Shown here: one piece after another, positions 1 to 8,258 of the stretch | How positions within the stretch are numbered: the stretch's first letter is position 1 | Layout of the letters: every line of letters begins with the position of its first letter | DNA from: Poriferisodalis sp965208925 | GTDB taxonomy: Bacteria > Actinomycetota > Acidimicrobiia > Acidimicrobiales > Poriferisodalaceae | DNA length: 64,000 nucleotides | Reading direction: 5' to 3' | Assembly (NCBI RefSeq): GCF_965208925.1 | Contig: NZ_OZ242364.1 | Location: 2,666,001-2,730,000, forward strand | The notes under the pieces: model-generated | Told to the model about the DNA's origin: nothing | The model's input: only the letters and a program-made list of their open reading frames with translations | Databases searched by the model: none | Position numbers and translations under genes: made by a program

Positions 1-19
1 CTGAAACAGAGGAATTCCG

Positions 20-802
20 GTGAGCGAAGAACCCCTGGTCCTGGTCGAACAGCGCGGCTACGTGCAGATCCTCACGCTGAACCGTCCGGATGCAATGAAC
101 GCATTCAACATGGCGCTCTCAGAAGCGCTCGGCGAGGCACTCGACGAGCTCGATGCGAACCCTGATGCACGCGTCGGGGTGATCACCGGCGCCGGACGGG
201 GCTTCAGCGCGGGCATGGATCTCAAGGCGTTCGTCAGCGGCGGCGGGATCGATGCGATGCCGAACCCGGCCGGCCGCGGCTTCGGCGGCATCGCCGAGCG
301 CAGCGCGGCCAAGCCGCTCATTGCCGCGGTGGAGCGCTTCGCGCTGGCGGGAGGGCTGGAAGTGGCGTTGTCGTGCGATCTGATCGTGGCGTCAGAGGGC
401 ACCATGCTCGGCATTCCTGAGGTTGGCGTCGGGCTGTTCGCTGGTGCCGGTGCGCTGCTGCGCCTGCCACGCCAGCTTCCCTACAGCCTTGCCATGGAGA
501 TGGCGCTGACTGCCGAGCCGATCACGGCCGAGGTCGCGCACCAGCACGGCATGGTGAACCGGGTGTGCCCGAAGGGCGAGGCCGTGAACGTGGCCGTCGA
601 ACTCGGCGAGCGCATCGCCCGCAATGCACCGAAAGGCGTGCGCGCCTCCAAGGCGCTGATCCGCAACGTGCTGGGCGTGTCCGAGGACGACTTCTGGGCG
701 TTCCAGCAGCCGGCGCTCGAGGATGTCTTCGCGTCGGCCGATGCCATCGAAGGCGCGACCGCCTTTGCCGAGCGACGTGACCCGAATTGGGAGGACCGCT
801 GA
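20..802 (+). CDS. Enoyl-CoA hydratase/isomerase (crotonase) family protein
   Basis: A 260-residue crotonase-fold protein, the usual family length. Family members hydrate or isomerise enoyl-CoA thioesters in the cytoplasm during acyl-CoA breakdown. The oxyanion-hole segment GRGFSAGMDLKAF lies at about residues 59-71. Glu114 (in GGLEV) and Glu134 (in GIPEV) sit where the two catalytic glutamates of true hydratases are found, so hydratase activity is plausible; the exact substrate cannot be read. The GTG start at 20 follows an AGAGGAA Shine-Dalgarno at 8-14. Its stop overlaps the start of the downstream methyltransferase, so the two are probably co-translated. The region upstream is outside the window. 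Confidence 0.9.
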   Translation: MSEEPLVLVEQRGYVQILTLNRPDAMNAFNMALSEALGEALDELDANPDARVGVITGAGRGFSAGMDLKAFVSGGGIDAMPNPAGRGFGGIAERSAAKPLIAAVERFALAGGLEVALSCDLIVASEGTMLGIPEVGVGLFAGAGALLRLPRQLPYSLAMEMALTAEPITAEVAHQHGMVNRVCPKGEAVNVAVELGERIARNAPKGVRASKALIRNVLGVSEDDFWAFQQPALEDVFASADAIEGATAFAERRDPNWEDR

Positions 803-1413
803 GCCGCTGGGCCGAGCGAGGCGACATACCCCGCGGCGCCGACTACGACGACCGCTGGGCCCGCAAGGCTGCGCGCGGCGAGTCGATTCACGGCGAAGCC
901 GACCTGGTCGATTCGCTGTTGCCGCCGGGCAGCAGCGTGCTCGACGCGGGGTGCGGCACCGGCCGGGTTGCCATCGAGCTGGCCCGGCGCGGCCACCACC
1001 TCGTCGGCGTCGATTTGGACCCCGCCATGCTCGACTTGGCGCGCGACAAGGCGCCCGAGCTCGCGTGGATCCAGGGCGATCTGGCCAGCACCGTCATATC
1101 GAGGGATGCCGGCACATCGAGCGACACCGGCGAGCGGCGGCTGTTCGACGCTGCGGTCGCTGCGGGCAACGTGATGATCTTCCTCGAACGCGGCACCGAG
1201 GCCGCGGTGGTGGCCAATATCGCAGCGCACTTGCGTCCGGGCGGCGTGCTCGTGGCGGGCTTCCAGCTCAGCGACGGCTACATGCAGCTGCACGTCTACG
1301 ACGCGCTCGCGGAGCGCAACGGGCTGGAGCTCGACGCCCGCTACTCCACATGGGAAGGCGCCCCGTTCGAGGGCGGTGACTACGCGGTCTCAGTTCACCG
1401 CCGTTCCGGCTGA
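799..1413 (+). CDS. Class I SAM-dependent methyltransferase
   Basis: A roughly 204-residue Rossmann-fold methyltransferase with motif I VLDAGCGTG at about residues 47-55 and the acidic motif II VGVDLD shortly after. The acceptor substrate is unknown. I place the start at a CTG (799-801) whose last two bases are the first two of the upstream TGA (800-802), giving a CTGA overlap with GGGAGGA at 789-795 acting as Shine-Dalgarno. The alternative is TTG at 787, which has no ribosome binding site at a sensible distance. It ends 21 nt before the convergent small gene at 1435. The adjacent crotonase is likely in the same operon, but a functional link is only inferred. Confidence 0.8.
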   Translation: MSRWAERGDIPRGADYDDRWARKAARGESIHGEADLVDSLLPPGSSVLDAGCGTGRVAIELARRGHHLVGVDLDPAMLDLARDKAPELAWIQGDLASTVISRDAGTSSDTGERRLFDAAVAAGNVMIFLERGTEAAVVANIAAHLRPGGVLVAGFQLSDGYMQLHVYDALAERNGLELDARYSTWEGAPFEGGDYAVSVHRRSG

Positions 1414-1434
1414 GGCTCGGTCGGCCGGAGTGGC

Positions 1435-1737
1435 TCAGTCGGTGGGCAGGCGGGCGAGGAGCTCGATCTTGCGCTCCTCGTACTCGTCGAAGCTGATCTC
1501 GTCGTTGTCGAATTGAGTCTGCACCTCTTCGACCAAGCGGATCAGATCAGCCGCCGACAGTTCCTCGTCGAGGTTGCCGTCGAGCACGGCACCCGTGCCT
1601 TCGGGCTCAGGAGTCTCGTTGACCAGCGGACCGCTCTGGGGGATCTTGCCCATGCGCTTGGCGCGCTTGGCCTCGGCCTTCGCCTTCTTGGCCCGGTCCC
1701 TCTGCAGTTTCTCGAACGTTGTGCGACCGGCAGCCAT
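1435..1737 (-). CDS. Small conserved SHOCT-like protein
   Basis: A 100-residue protein with a very basic N-terminal helix rich in Lys/Arg/Ala (residues 4-30), an acidic middle, and a C-terminal helical hairpin (about residues 62-97, ending in YEERKIELLARL) that resembles the short C-terminal SHOCT/oligomerisation module. No catalytic motif is visible. ATG start with a GAGG Shine-Dalgarno about 8 nt upstream; a TAGCAT -10-like hexamer lies at 1767-1772 (minus strand). It follows the acyl-CoA synthetase gene on the same strand by 72 bp. Function unknown. Confidence 0.7.
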   Translation of the reverse strand: MAAGRTTFEKLQRDRAKKAKAEAKRAKRMGKIPQSGPLVNETPEPEGTGAVLDGNLDEELSAADLIRLVEEVQTQFDNDEISFDEYEERKIELLARLPTD

Positions 1738-1809
1738 GTCAATACCTCGCGTCTGTCCAGCGGACCATGCTACTGGCGACCTGCCTGATTCCGGGTGCAG
1801 GTCGGTGGT

Positions 1810-3483
1810 TCAGGTCCCCGGCCAGGCGTGGTCGGCATAGCGGGTACGCAGGAGTTTCTTGTCGATCTTTCCTGTGCCTGTCAGCGGGATCTCGTCTGTG
1901 ACGACGATGTCGTCGGGAAGCCACCACGACGCCACCCGGGGCCTGATCGCATCCAGCACGGCGCTGGCATCGAGGGTGGCACCAGCGGCGAGTTCGACGA
2001 TGAGCAGCGGCCGTTCGCCCCAGCGCTCGTGCGGCAGGCCGATGACCGCAGCCGCCGTCACATCCGGCGCAACGAGCGCAGCGTTCTCCAGCTCGATCGA
2101 GCTGATCCACTCGCCGCCGCTCTTGATGACATCCTTCGATCGGTCGGTCAGGGTCAGGTAGCCCTCGGCATCCAGTGCGCCCACGTCGCCTGTGCGCAGC
2201 CAGCCGCCGTCAGTTCCGTCCACAAACGAATCGGCGAATGCGTCGGGGTCGGCGAGTTCGCCGAGGTAGTACGCGCCGCACATCCACGGACCGCGCGCCT
2301 GTATCTCGCCGACGCTGCGACCGTCACGGGGCAAGACGTTGCCGTCGGCGTCGACCACACGCAGCTCGATGCCGTACAGCTCGCGGCCGGCCTTGGCCTG
2401 GCGGTCGCGCTGGGCGTCGCGGCTGGCACGGTCGACCCGGTGCGTAAAGCGCCCCGATGTTCCCTGGGTCATCTCGGTCATGCCCCAGACGTGGCTGACC
2501 GTGACGCCGTAGTCGTCCTCGAGCGTGTCGATGAGCACCCGCGGCGCGGCCGAACCTCCGACGGCCACCTTCTGCAGGGAGGGCACGCTGCGACCCGTGT
2601 CCTGCAGGTACTGCACAACGCCGAGCCAGATCGTGGGCACCCCGGCCGAGAACGTGATGTCCTCGGCTTCGATGAGGTTCACGATGGCCTCGGGGCTCAG
2701 GTCGGGACCGGGCAGCACGAGCTTGGCACCGCTCATCGCGGTGGCGAACGGCAGCGCCCAGCCGTTTACGTGGAACATCGGCACAGTGCCGAGCACGGCA
2801 TGCCCTGAGTGCACGTCGTGGCCGTCGCCGGTGCAGGTGGCCCAGGTCTGCAGCACGATCGACCGGTGGCTCTGCAAGACGCCCTTGGGGTTGCCGGTGG
2901 TGCCCGACGTGTAGCAGAGGGTTGCGGCCGCACGCTCGTCGAAATCGGGCCACGCAGCGGGGCCCGGTGCGGCTGCGATCCAGTCTTCGTAAGCGATCTC
3001 GCCGGGCAGGCCGGCAGGGGCATCGAGCCGGCCGAGCACCACCCAGCGGCGGACCGTCGGCGTGAGCGGCGCTAGGCGTGCAGCGATGTCGACGAACGAC
3101 TGGTCGACGAGCACCACGCTGTCGGCGGCGTCGTTGAGAATGAATGCCAGCTGGTCGTCGTGGAGCCGGGGGTTGACCGTGTGCAGCACAGCACCGATGC
3201 CGGTGATGCCGTAGTAGGCCTCCAGGTGGCGGTGATCGTTGCATGCGATGGTGGCGACCCGGTCGCCGGGCGTGATGCCATCGGCGACCAGCGCTCCGGA
3301 CACCAAGCGGGCCCGCTCGGCCGCCTTCCCCCAGGAACTGCGGGTGGTGACGCCCGCAGAGTCGACAGAAACCACATCGGTGCCGGCATGGCTGCGGGCC
3401 GCATAGGAGATGAGGCTCGAGACCAGCAGCGGCCGATCCATGGTGTTGCCGGGCAGCATGGGCTCGACGGGCTCTGCCGTCAT
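1810..3483 (-). CDS. AMP-forming acyl-CoA synthetase (long-chain-type)
   Basis: A roughly 557-residue member of the ANL adenylating superfamily. It activates a carboxylic acid as acyl-AMP and then transfers it to CoA. The ATP-binding P-loop YTSGTTGNPKGV is at about residues 191-202, the LRTGDVG core motif lies in the C-terminal third, and the catalytic lysine in GTGKIDKK is about residue 539. The open frame extends further upstream, but those residues are Ser/Arg/Pro-rich and overlap the end of the epoxide hydrolase gene, so I start at the ATG at 3483, 37 bp after that gene's stop; the ATG for residue 15 is an alternative. The fatty or aromatic acid used cannot be specified. Confidence 0.88.
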   Translation of the reverse strand: MTAEPVEPMLPGNTMDRPLLVSSLISYAARSHAGTDVVSVDSAGVTTRSSWGKAAERARLVSGALVADGITPGDRVATIACNDHRHLEAYYGITGIGAVLHTVNPRLHDDQLAFILNDAADSVVLVDQSFVDIAARLAPLTPTVRRWVVLGRLDAPAGLPGEIAYEDWIAAAPGPAAWPDFDERAAATLCYTSGTTGNPKGVLQSHRSIVLQTWATCTGDGHDVHSGHAVLGTVPMFHVNGWALPFATAMSGAKLVLPGPDLSPEAIVNLIEAEDITFSAGVPTIWLGVVQYLQDTGRSVPSLQKVAVGGSAAPRVLIDTLEDDYGVTVSHVWGMTEMTQGTSGRFTHRVDRASRDAQRDRQAKAGRELYGIELRVVDADGNVLPRDGRSVGEIQARGPWMCGAYYLGELADPDAFADSFVDGTDGGWLRTGDVGALDAEGYLTLTDRSKDVIKSGGEWISSIELENAALVAPDVTAAAVIGLPHERWGERPLLIVELAAGATLDASAVLDAIRPRVASWWLPDDIVVTDEIPLTGTGKIDKKLLRTRYADHAWPGT

Positions 3484-3520
3484 CTGCAGCGAATCCGCGC
3501 CAGTCGCTGCGGTCTCGCGC

Positions 3521-4651
3521 TCATCGGAACAGGCTGAAAAAGGCGCGCACGTCGTCGACGAACAGCTCGGGCTGCTCGAAGGCCGCGAAGTGGCCGCCCG
3601 CGGGCATGTCGGTCCAGTGGCGGATGTCGGAGTAGATCGGCTCCGACCATGAGCGCACCGGCGGGATGATCTCGGCCGGGAACTTGGCAACGCCGGTCGG
3701 AACGTCCACCGTCATGCGAGGGAGCTGCCGGAAGCTCTCCCAGTACAGGCGGCCCGACGAGGCTGCGTTGGCGTTCAGCCAGTACAGCATGACGTTGTCG
3801 AGCATCTCGTCGCGGCCCAGCGTGTTCTCCGGGTGGCCGTCGCAGTCGGTCCATGCCCAGAACTTCTCCAGTATCCACGCTGCCTGGCCGGCGGGCGAGT
3901 CGGTCAATCCGTAGCCCAGTGTCTGGGGACGGGTGGACTGCTGCTTCGAATAGCCGGAGTCCCAATCGTTGTAGTGCTTCGCTTTTGTGAGGGCCGCTAT
4001 CTCCTCATCGTTGGGTTCGCGATCCTTGGGGCGGCTGCCGCGCATCACCATGTTCAGGTGGATGCCGATGCAGCGGTCGGGGTGCCGGCTGCCGAGCGCG
4101 CTGGTGACCGCTGATCCCCAGTCGCCGCCTTGCGCGCCGAAGCGGTCGTAGCCCAATCCGGTCATGAGCTCTGCCCAGCAATCGGCGATCTTCTCGATGC
4201 CCCAGCCGGGTTCGGTCGGCTTGGCGCTGAAGCCGTACCCGGGCAGCGACGGGCAGATCACGTGGAAGGCGTCGGATGCGCTGCCGCCGTGGGCGACCGG
4301 ATCGGCCAGGGGCTCGATGACCTTGTGGAATTCCACCACCGAGCCGGGCCAGCCGTGCGTGATGACGATCGGCATGGCCTCGGGCTCGGGAGAGCGGACG
4401 TGGACGAAGTGCACGTCCATGCCGTTCACATCGGCCATGTACTGGTCGAACCGGTTGAGCGCGGCTTCGCGGGCCCGCCAGTCGTAGGTGTTGGCCCAGT
4501 AGTCGCACACTTCCTGGACATAGGCCAGGGGTATGCCCTGGGACCAGTCGTCGACCGGTTCTTCGTCCGGCCAGCGGGTTCTTGCCAGGCGGTCCCGGAG
4601 ATCTGTGAGCTGCTCGTCCGGGACGTCGATCTGGAATGGTTCGATACGCAT
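3521..4651 (-). CDS. Epoxide hydrolase (alpha/beta hydrolase, EHN family)
   Basis: A 376-residue alpha/beta hydrolase with the N-terminal epoxide-hydrolase domain (residues 1-110), oxyanion-hole motif HGWPGS (99-104), nucleophile Asp177 in GGDWGS, and the catalytic His near residue 354 in AGGHF. This set is typical of microsomal-type epoxide hydrolases, which open epoxides to diols; juvenile-hormone-hydrolase-like homologues share it. The start at 4651 is supported by the family N-terminus and by a TACCGT hexamer 6 nt upstream (leaderless pattern). The longer frame upstream runs into a large inverted repeat and is not coding. It precedes the acyl-CoA synthetase in the same direction. Confidence 0.9.
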   Translation of the reverse strand: MRIEPFQIDVPDEQLTDLRDRLARTRWPDEEPVDDWSQGIPLAYVQEVCDYWANTYDWRAREAALNRFDQYMADVNGMDVHFVHVRSPEPEAMPIVITHGWPGSVVEFHKVIEPLADPVAHGGSASDAFHVICPSLPGYGFSAKPTEPGWGIEKIADCWAELMTGLGYDRFGAQGGDWGSAVTSALGSRHPDRCIGIHLNMVMRGSRPKDREPNDEEIAALTKAKHYNDWDSGYSKQQSTRPQTLGYGLTDSPAGQAAWILEKFWAWTDCDGHPENTLGRDEMLDNVMLYWLNANAASSGRLYWESFRQLPRMTVDVPTGVAKFPAEIIPPVRSWSEPIYSDIRHWTDMPAGGHFAAFEQPELFVDDVRAFFSLFR

Positions 4652-4657
4652 CCGAGC

Positions 4658-4663
4658 ACGGTA
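4658..4663 (-). promoter_or_regulatory. -10 element, leaderless promoter of epoxide hydrolase gene
   Basis: TACCGT on the minus strand, separated by 6 nt from the ATG at 4651, with no Shine-Dalgarno between. Transcription would start at or next to the start codon. The large inverted repeat begins just upstream. Confidence 0.5.
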
Positions 4664-4686
4664 GTCCGCGGTGTGCATTCGACTCC

Positions 4687-4803
4687 GGGGTGTGCGAGGG
4701 CAGGGGCGTCCGTGCTTCAAACAGATGCGGCGCCTTTGCCCGGTCGCGGGGTCGCAGGGGCGCCGCATAACTGCGCGCGGCCGCCCCTGCCCTCGCACAC
4801 CCC
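4687..4803. repeat. Nested extragenic inverted repeat
   Basis: Two perfect 22-bp arms (4687-4708 and 4782-4803, starting GGGGTGTGCGAGGG) flank a second perfect 10-bp inverted repeat (4725-4734 with 4759-4768, ATGCGGCGCC). The whole 117-bp element lies between the stop of the double CaiB gene (4815) and the promoter of the epoxide hydrolase, both on the minus strand. It could fold as a long hairpin in the CaiB mRNA (terminator or stabiliser) or be a small mobile-element remnant; no coding content. Confidence 0.8.
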
Positions 4804-4814
4804 TCGTGCGCCTG

Positions 4815-7259
4815 TCAGTCGTAGACGAAGCCGAGCTCGGCGGGGGGTGGGAGCTCGCCGCCGATGTGGCCGCCGGCTCGCAGGTCGGCAATCTGGCCTG
4901 GCGTGAGGCCGGCTACTTCGGCCATGACCTCGTCGGTGTGCTGGTCGAACAGGGGGGATGGGCCGGCTTGGGAGGGGCGGGTCCCGTCGAGCGTGAAGGG
5001 GCTGGCTATGTGCCGCCTATCGCCGGTGACCGGGTGCTCGACCACCTCGATGTGGCTGGCCAGCGGCTCGTGAGCCGGGGCTGTCCAGGGGTCGCGGCAG
5101 ATCTCGGTGCGAGCACCTGCGGGGTGCAGGATTGCCTGCAGTCCGTCCCGAGTGCGGGTGGGCCGGCTGCCGTTGGCCTCGATCTCGTCGAGCAGGCCGC
5201 AGATCACATTGACCACGTCGAACCCGAGCGACGGATCGTCGGCAGAACCCTCTGCCATGACGGCCAGCCAGCCGTCGGTGCCCTCGATAAAGCCGCTCCA
5301 GGCAGCGCCTGGCTCGCGGTTGCCCATCCTTCCGATGTCCCGGCCCGCCAGCGACGCCAGCACGATGGCCTCGCCGCTGTGCTGCCAGGTGCCCTCTTGC
5401 TGGGAGACATCGATCTCGATGCCCCGACCGGTGCGCTCTGCGTGCTGCAGGCCGCTCAGCAGGGCGAAGCCGGCGGCGATGCCTGCGATGGGATCGGGGA
5501 AGTAGATGTTGGAGATGCGGGCGCCCTCGTGCTCATAGCCCTGACGGTGACCCAAGCCGCCCATTGCCTCGATGATCGAGCCGTAGCCCACCGCGTTCGA
5601 GTAGGGACCGTCGACGCCGAAAGCAGGCATGCGCACCAGCACGATGCGAGGATTGGCCTCGGCCAGCGTGTCGAAATCGAGCCCGAGCTGTGGCAGCACG
5701 TGCGCTGAGAAATTGGCCACGATCCCGTCGCAGTTGCGCACGAGCTCCAGGAATGCTGCCCGACCCTCGGGGGTGGCGAGTGTGACCACGCAGTCGCGCT
5801 TGCCCTTGTTGACCGCGTTGAAGTGGCCGCCTGCTTCGAAGAAGCGATTGTCGTTGACCAGATGCTCGAGGCCGGGCGCCATGCCGTGGTCGTACGGTCG
5901 CTGGGTCCGGAAGCCGTCGAAGGGATTCTGCGCCTCGATCTTGATCACGTCGATGCCCAGCGGGGTCAGCAGGTTGCCGATGTAGGGACCGGCCCAGGCG
6001 ATAGTCATCTCGATGACACGCAGCCGGTGCGCCGGGCGCAGCGTGGCTGTGGACCCGTCCGCCGGGCTAGACCCAACCGCTCGATGCGAGTCAAGAGCTC
6101 CAGCGGCTGCTGAGCTCTCGGGCGCTGAACTGACAGCGGGAAACGGGTCAATGCCCTGATCGCTGACTCGTTGGCTTGGCACTGGCAGGCCAGCTGCGGC
6201 GAAGGGCCGGATCGGCGCCGTGACCGTGCTGGAAGGAGTCGCCACGTCGCCGAGGAAACCCCGAGCGGCGAGATGCTCGTCGTTCAACGCGTCGAGCGGG
6301 GTCATCACCATGCCGACCGCCCAGGGTGTGTCCAGAGCGAACTGGAAGAGGTCGCGCTTGGTTCGTGCTGCGTACCACGGCTCGATGACCTCGCGGATCA
6401 CCTCGATGTGCCGGGCGCGGCGGTGGCGGTGGCTCAGCTCAGGGTCGTCGATCCACTCGGGCACGCCGATGTGCAAACACTGCATCTCCCAGTCGTCCCG
6501 GCGAAGGGAACCGGGGCACACGTAGCCGTCAGCGCAGCGGATGGCACCAGAGGGGTACGCCGTGGGCGGGTGCGGCCCCACGAGCGGCCGTGGCCGCTCG
6601 CAGTGCAGCGCGTCGCAGTAGCAGAGCTCGACGGCGGTGAGCAGCGCCCCCAGCCATGAGACATCCATGTGCGCCTCGGGCCGTCGCAGGATCAGATGTG
6701 CGGCCCACGCGGCGAGCCCGCCCGCCGTGTACTGGGCCTGCCAACCGGGCAGCCGCAGCGGCTCGGCGCCCTCGTCACCGTTGAAGCCCAGAAAGCCCGT
6801 GGCAGTCTGCACTAGCAGCTCGTCGGCGATCACGCCCGGATTGTCGGCGTCCGCCCCCCAAGCCGTGACGGTCACGAGCTTCGGGACCCGCTCTCCCGCT
6901 GCGCTGCGGCCGGCCAATCGCTGTGGATCCCAGGGGCCGCCGGCGAGACCGGCGACGGTGTCGCTCGCGATGACCACATCGGGCCAGGACGGGTCGACGT
7001 CGCTGGCGGGGCAGTTGAGCTTGCCGGCATTCAGGTGCACATACAGCGGGCTCAGCTCGCCAGGCTGCAGCGGCACGTCGTCGACGGGCTGACGCCGCGC
7101 TGGGTCACCGCTGGGCGGCTCCACCTTGACCACTGTCGCGCCGGCACCAGCGAGCAGCCGGCCGGCAAACGGCCCGGCGATGCCGGTCGCCAGCTCCAGC
7201 ACCCGCATCCCTGCCAGCGGCGGCTCCGAGGCAGCTGACGTATCGGCCGGATCGGGCAT
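4815..7259 (-). CDS. Two-domain CaiB/BaiF (family III) CoA-transferase
   Basis: An 814-residue protein made of two family III CoA-transferase units, about residues 14-370 (starting with GMRVLELATGIAGPFAGRLL) and about 405-790 (starting RVIEMTIAWAGPYIGNLL), joined by a Ser/Ala-rich linker. Single-domain members are about 400 residues and act as interlocked dimers, so this chain may form a pseudo-dimer by itself. Such enzymes move CoA between organic acids and CoA thioesters. ATG start at 7259 sits 6 nt after a TACCGT hexamer. The start is divergent from the deacetylase gene. A similarly built paralogue is at 13478-15877. Confidence 0.87.
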   Translation of the reverse strand: MPDPADTSAASEPPLAGMRVLELATGIAGPFAGRLLAGAGATVVKVEPPSGDPARRQPVDDVPLQPGELSPLYVHLNAGKLNCPASDVDPSWPDVVIASDTVAGLAGGPWDPQRLAGRSAAGERVPKLVTVTAWGADADNPGVIADELLVQTATGFLGFNGDEGAEPLRLPGWQAQYTAGGLAAWAAHLILRRPEAHMDVSWLGALLTAVELCYCDALHCERPRPLVGPHPPTAYPSGAIRCADGYVCPGSLRRDDWEMQCLHIGVPEWIDDPELSHRHRRARHIEVIREVIEPWYAARTKRDLFQFALDTPWAVGMVMTPLDALNDEHLAARGFLGDVATPSSTVTAPIRPFAAAGLPVPSQRVSDQGIDPFPAVSSAPESSAAAGALDSHRAVGSSPADGSTATLRPAHRLRVIEMTIAWAGPYIGNLLTPLGIDVIKIEAQNPFDGFRTQRPYDHGMAPGLEHLVNDNRFFEAGGHFNAVNKGKRDCVVTLATPEGRAAFLELVRNCDGIVANFSAHVLPQLGLDFDTLAEANPRIVLVRMPAFGVDGPYSNAVGYGSIIEAMGGLGHRQGYEHEGARISNIYFPDPIAGIAAGFALLSGLQHAERTGRGIEIDVSQQEGTWQHSGEAIVLASLAGRDIGRMGNREPGAAWSGFIEGTDGWLAVMAEGSADDPSLGFDVVNVICGLLDEIEANGSRPTRTRDGLQAILHPAGARTEICRDPWTAPAHEPLASHIEVVEHPVTGDRRHIASPFTLDGTRPSQAGPSPLFDQHTDEVMAEVAGLTPGQIADLRAGGHIGGELPPPAELGFVYD

Positions 7260-7265
7260 CGGGCC

Positions 7266-7271
7266 ACGGTA
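7266..7271 (-). promoter_or_regulatory. -10 element, leaderless promoter of double CaiB gene
   Basis: TACCGT on the minus strand, 6 nt before the ATG at 7259; no Shine-Dalgarno in the gap. It shares the 66-bp divergent region with the promoter at 7314. Confidence 0.5.
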
Positions 7272-7313
7272 TCGCCCGGCCGTCGGGCGTGGCAGTGCGA
7301 ACCAGGGGTTCAG

Positions 7314-7319
7314 TAGGGT
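7314..7319 (+). promoter_or_regulatory. -10 element, leaderless promoter of deacetylase gene
   Basis: TAGGGT, 6 nt before the ATG at 7326, with no ribosome binding site. Confidence 0.5.
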
Positions 7320-7325
7320 CCGCAG

Positions 7326-8213
7326 ATGAGCGCTGCACAACCATCCAACGGCCAGGAAACCGGCGTCACGGTCTGTCTGAGCTTCGACTTCGATGCGATC
7401 TCGATCTGGACGGGACCGCGAGGCTCACGGTCGCCGAACCTCACCGCCAGGGGCGAGTTCTCTTCGATCGGGGCGCACCGGCTGCTCGACTTGCTCGACG
7501 AACGCAGCCTCCCGTCCACCTGGTTCATCCCCGGGCACACCATCGACACGTTCGGCGACGTGTGCGCCCGTGTGGTCTCCGACGGGCACGAGGTGGGTTA
7601 CCACGGCTACTGCCACGAAGCCCCGTCGTCGAAGCGGGACGAGGCCGACGAGCGTGCCATCCTGACCCGGTCCATGGACTGCCTGGAGCGGTTGTCGGGC
7701 AGCGCCCCGGTGGGGCACCGGGTGCCGGGAGGCAACTGCGGCGACCGCTGGATCAGCCTGCTCATCGAGCACGGCTTCTCCTACGACTCCTCGATGGCGC
7801 GCCACGACTATGCGCCCACCTGGTGCCGCCTCGGCGACGTGCCCACCACTGACGGCCCGCACCAGTTCGGCGACGAGGTGGACCTGGTGCAGCTGCCTTT
7901 CGAGTACGTCTTGGACGACTGGCCGTACTTCAGCTACGACGGCCCGACGGTGCAGGGCTTGCGCACGCCCGATCACGTCTACGACGTGTGGTCAGCCGAG
8001 TTCGACTACCTCCACGACCGCATCGGCAGCGGGGTGTTCGTGCTGACGATGCACCCGCAGTGCATCGGGCGGGGAAGCCGCATGCTGATGCTCGAGCGGC
8101 TCATCGACCACATGGCGTCCCGGCCAGGAGTGACCTTCGCCACGATGGAGCAGGTGGCCGACGACTTCCGGGCCGCCGCCACGCCGGGGGACGGCGCCAA
8201 TCGCCGCCTGTAG
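7326..8213 (+). CDS. Polysaccharide deacetylase (NodB-fold) family protein
   Basis: A 295-residue carbohydrate-esterase-4-type protein. The catalytic Asp motif SFDFD is at residues 19-23, the substrate-groove strand TWFIPGHT at 65-72, and the metal-binding H-x3-H pair at His93/His97 in GYHGYCHE. GHRVPGG follows further on. The absence of a signal peptide and of a wall-binding domain suggests a cytoplasmic member of the PuuE/PgdA-like branch that acts on small amide substrates rather than on the cell wall; the substrate is unknown. The aminotransferase gene starts 45 bp downstream in the same direction. Confidence 0.85.
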   Translation: MSAAQPSNGQETGVTVCLSFDFDAISIWTGPRGSRSPNLTARGEFSSIGAHRLLDLLDERSLPSTWFIPGHTIDTFGDVCARVVSDGHEVGYHGYCHEAPSSKRDEADERAILTRSMDCLERLSGSAPVGHRVPGGNCGDRWISLLIEHGFSYDSSMARHDYAPTWCRLGDVPTTDGPHQFGDEVDLVQLPFEYVLDDWPYFSYDGPTVQGLRTPDHVYDVWSAEFDYLHDRIGSGVFVLTMHPQCIGRGSRMLMLERLIDHMASRPGVTFATMEQVADDFRAAATPGDGANRRL

Positions 8214-8258
8214 CTTGCGGCCACTCACGAACCCCCGCAGCGAGCTAGGAGCCAGCGC

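Noticed and set aside
1795..2808. 337-codon frame antisense to acyl-CoA synthetase
   Set aside because: Shadow frame typical of GC-rich DNA; the minus-strand protein has complete family motifs.
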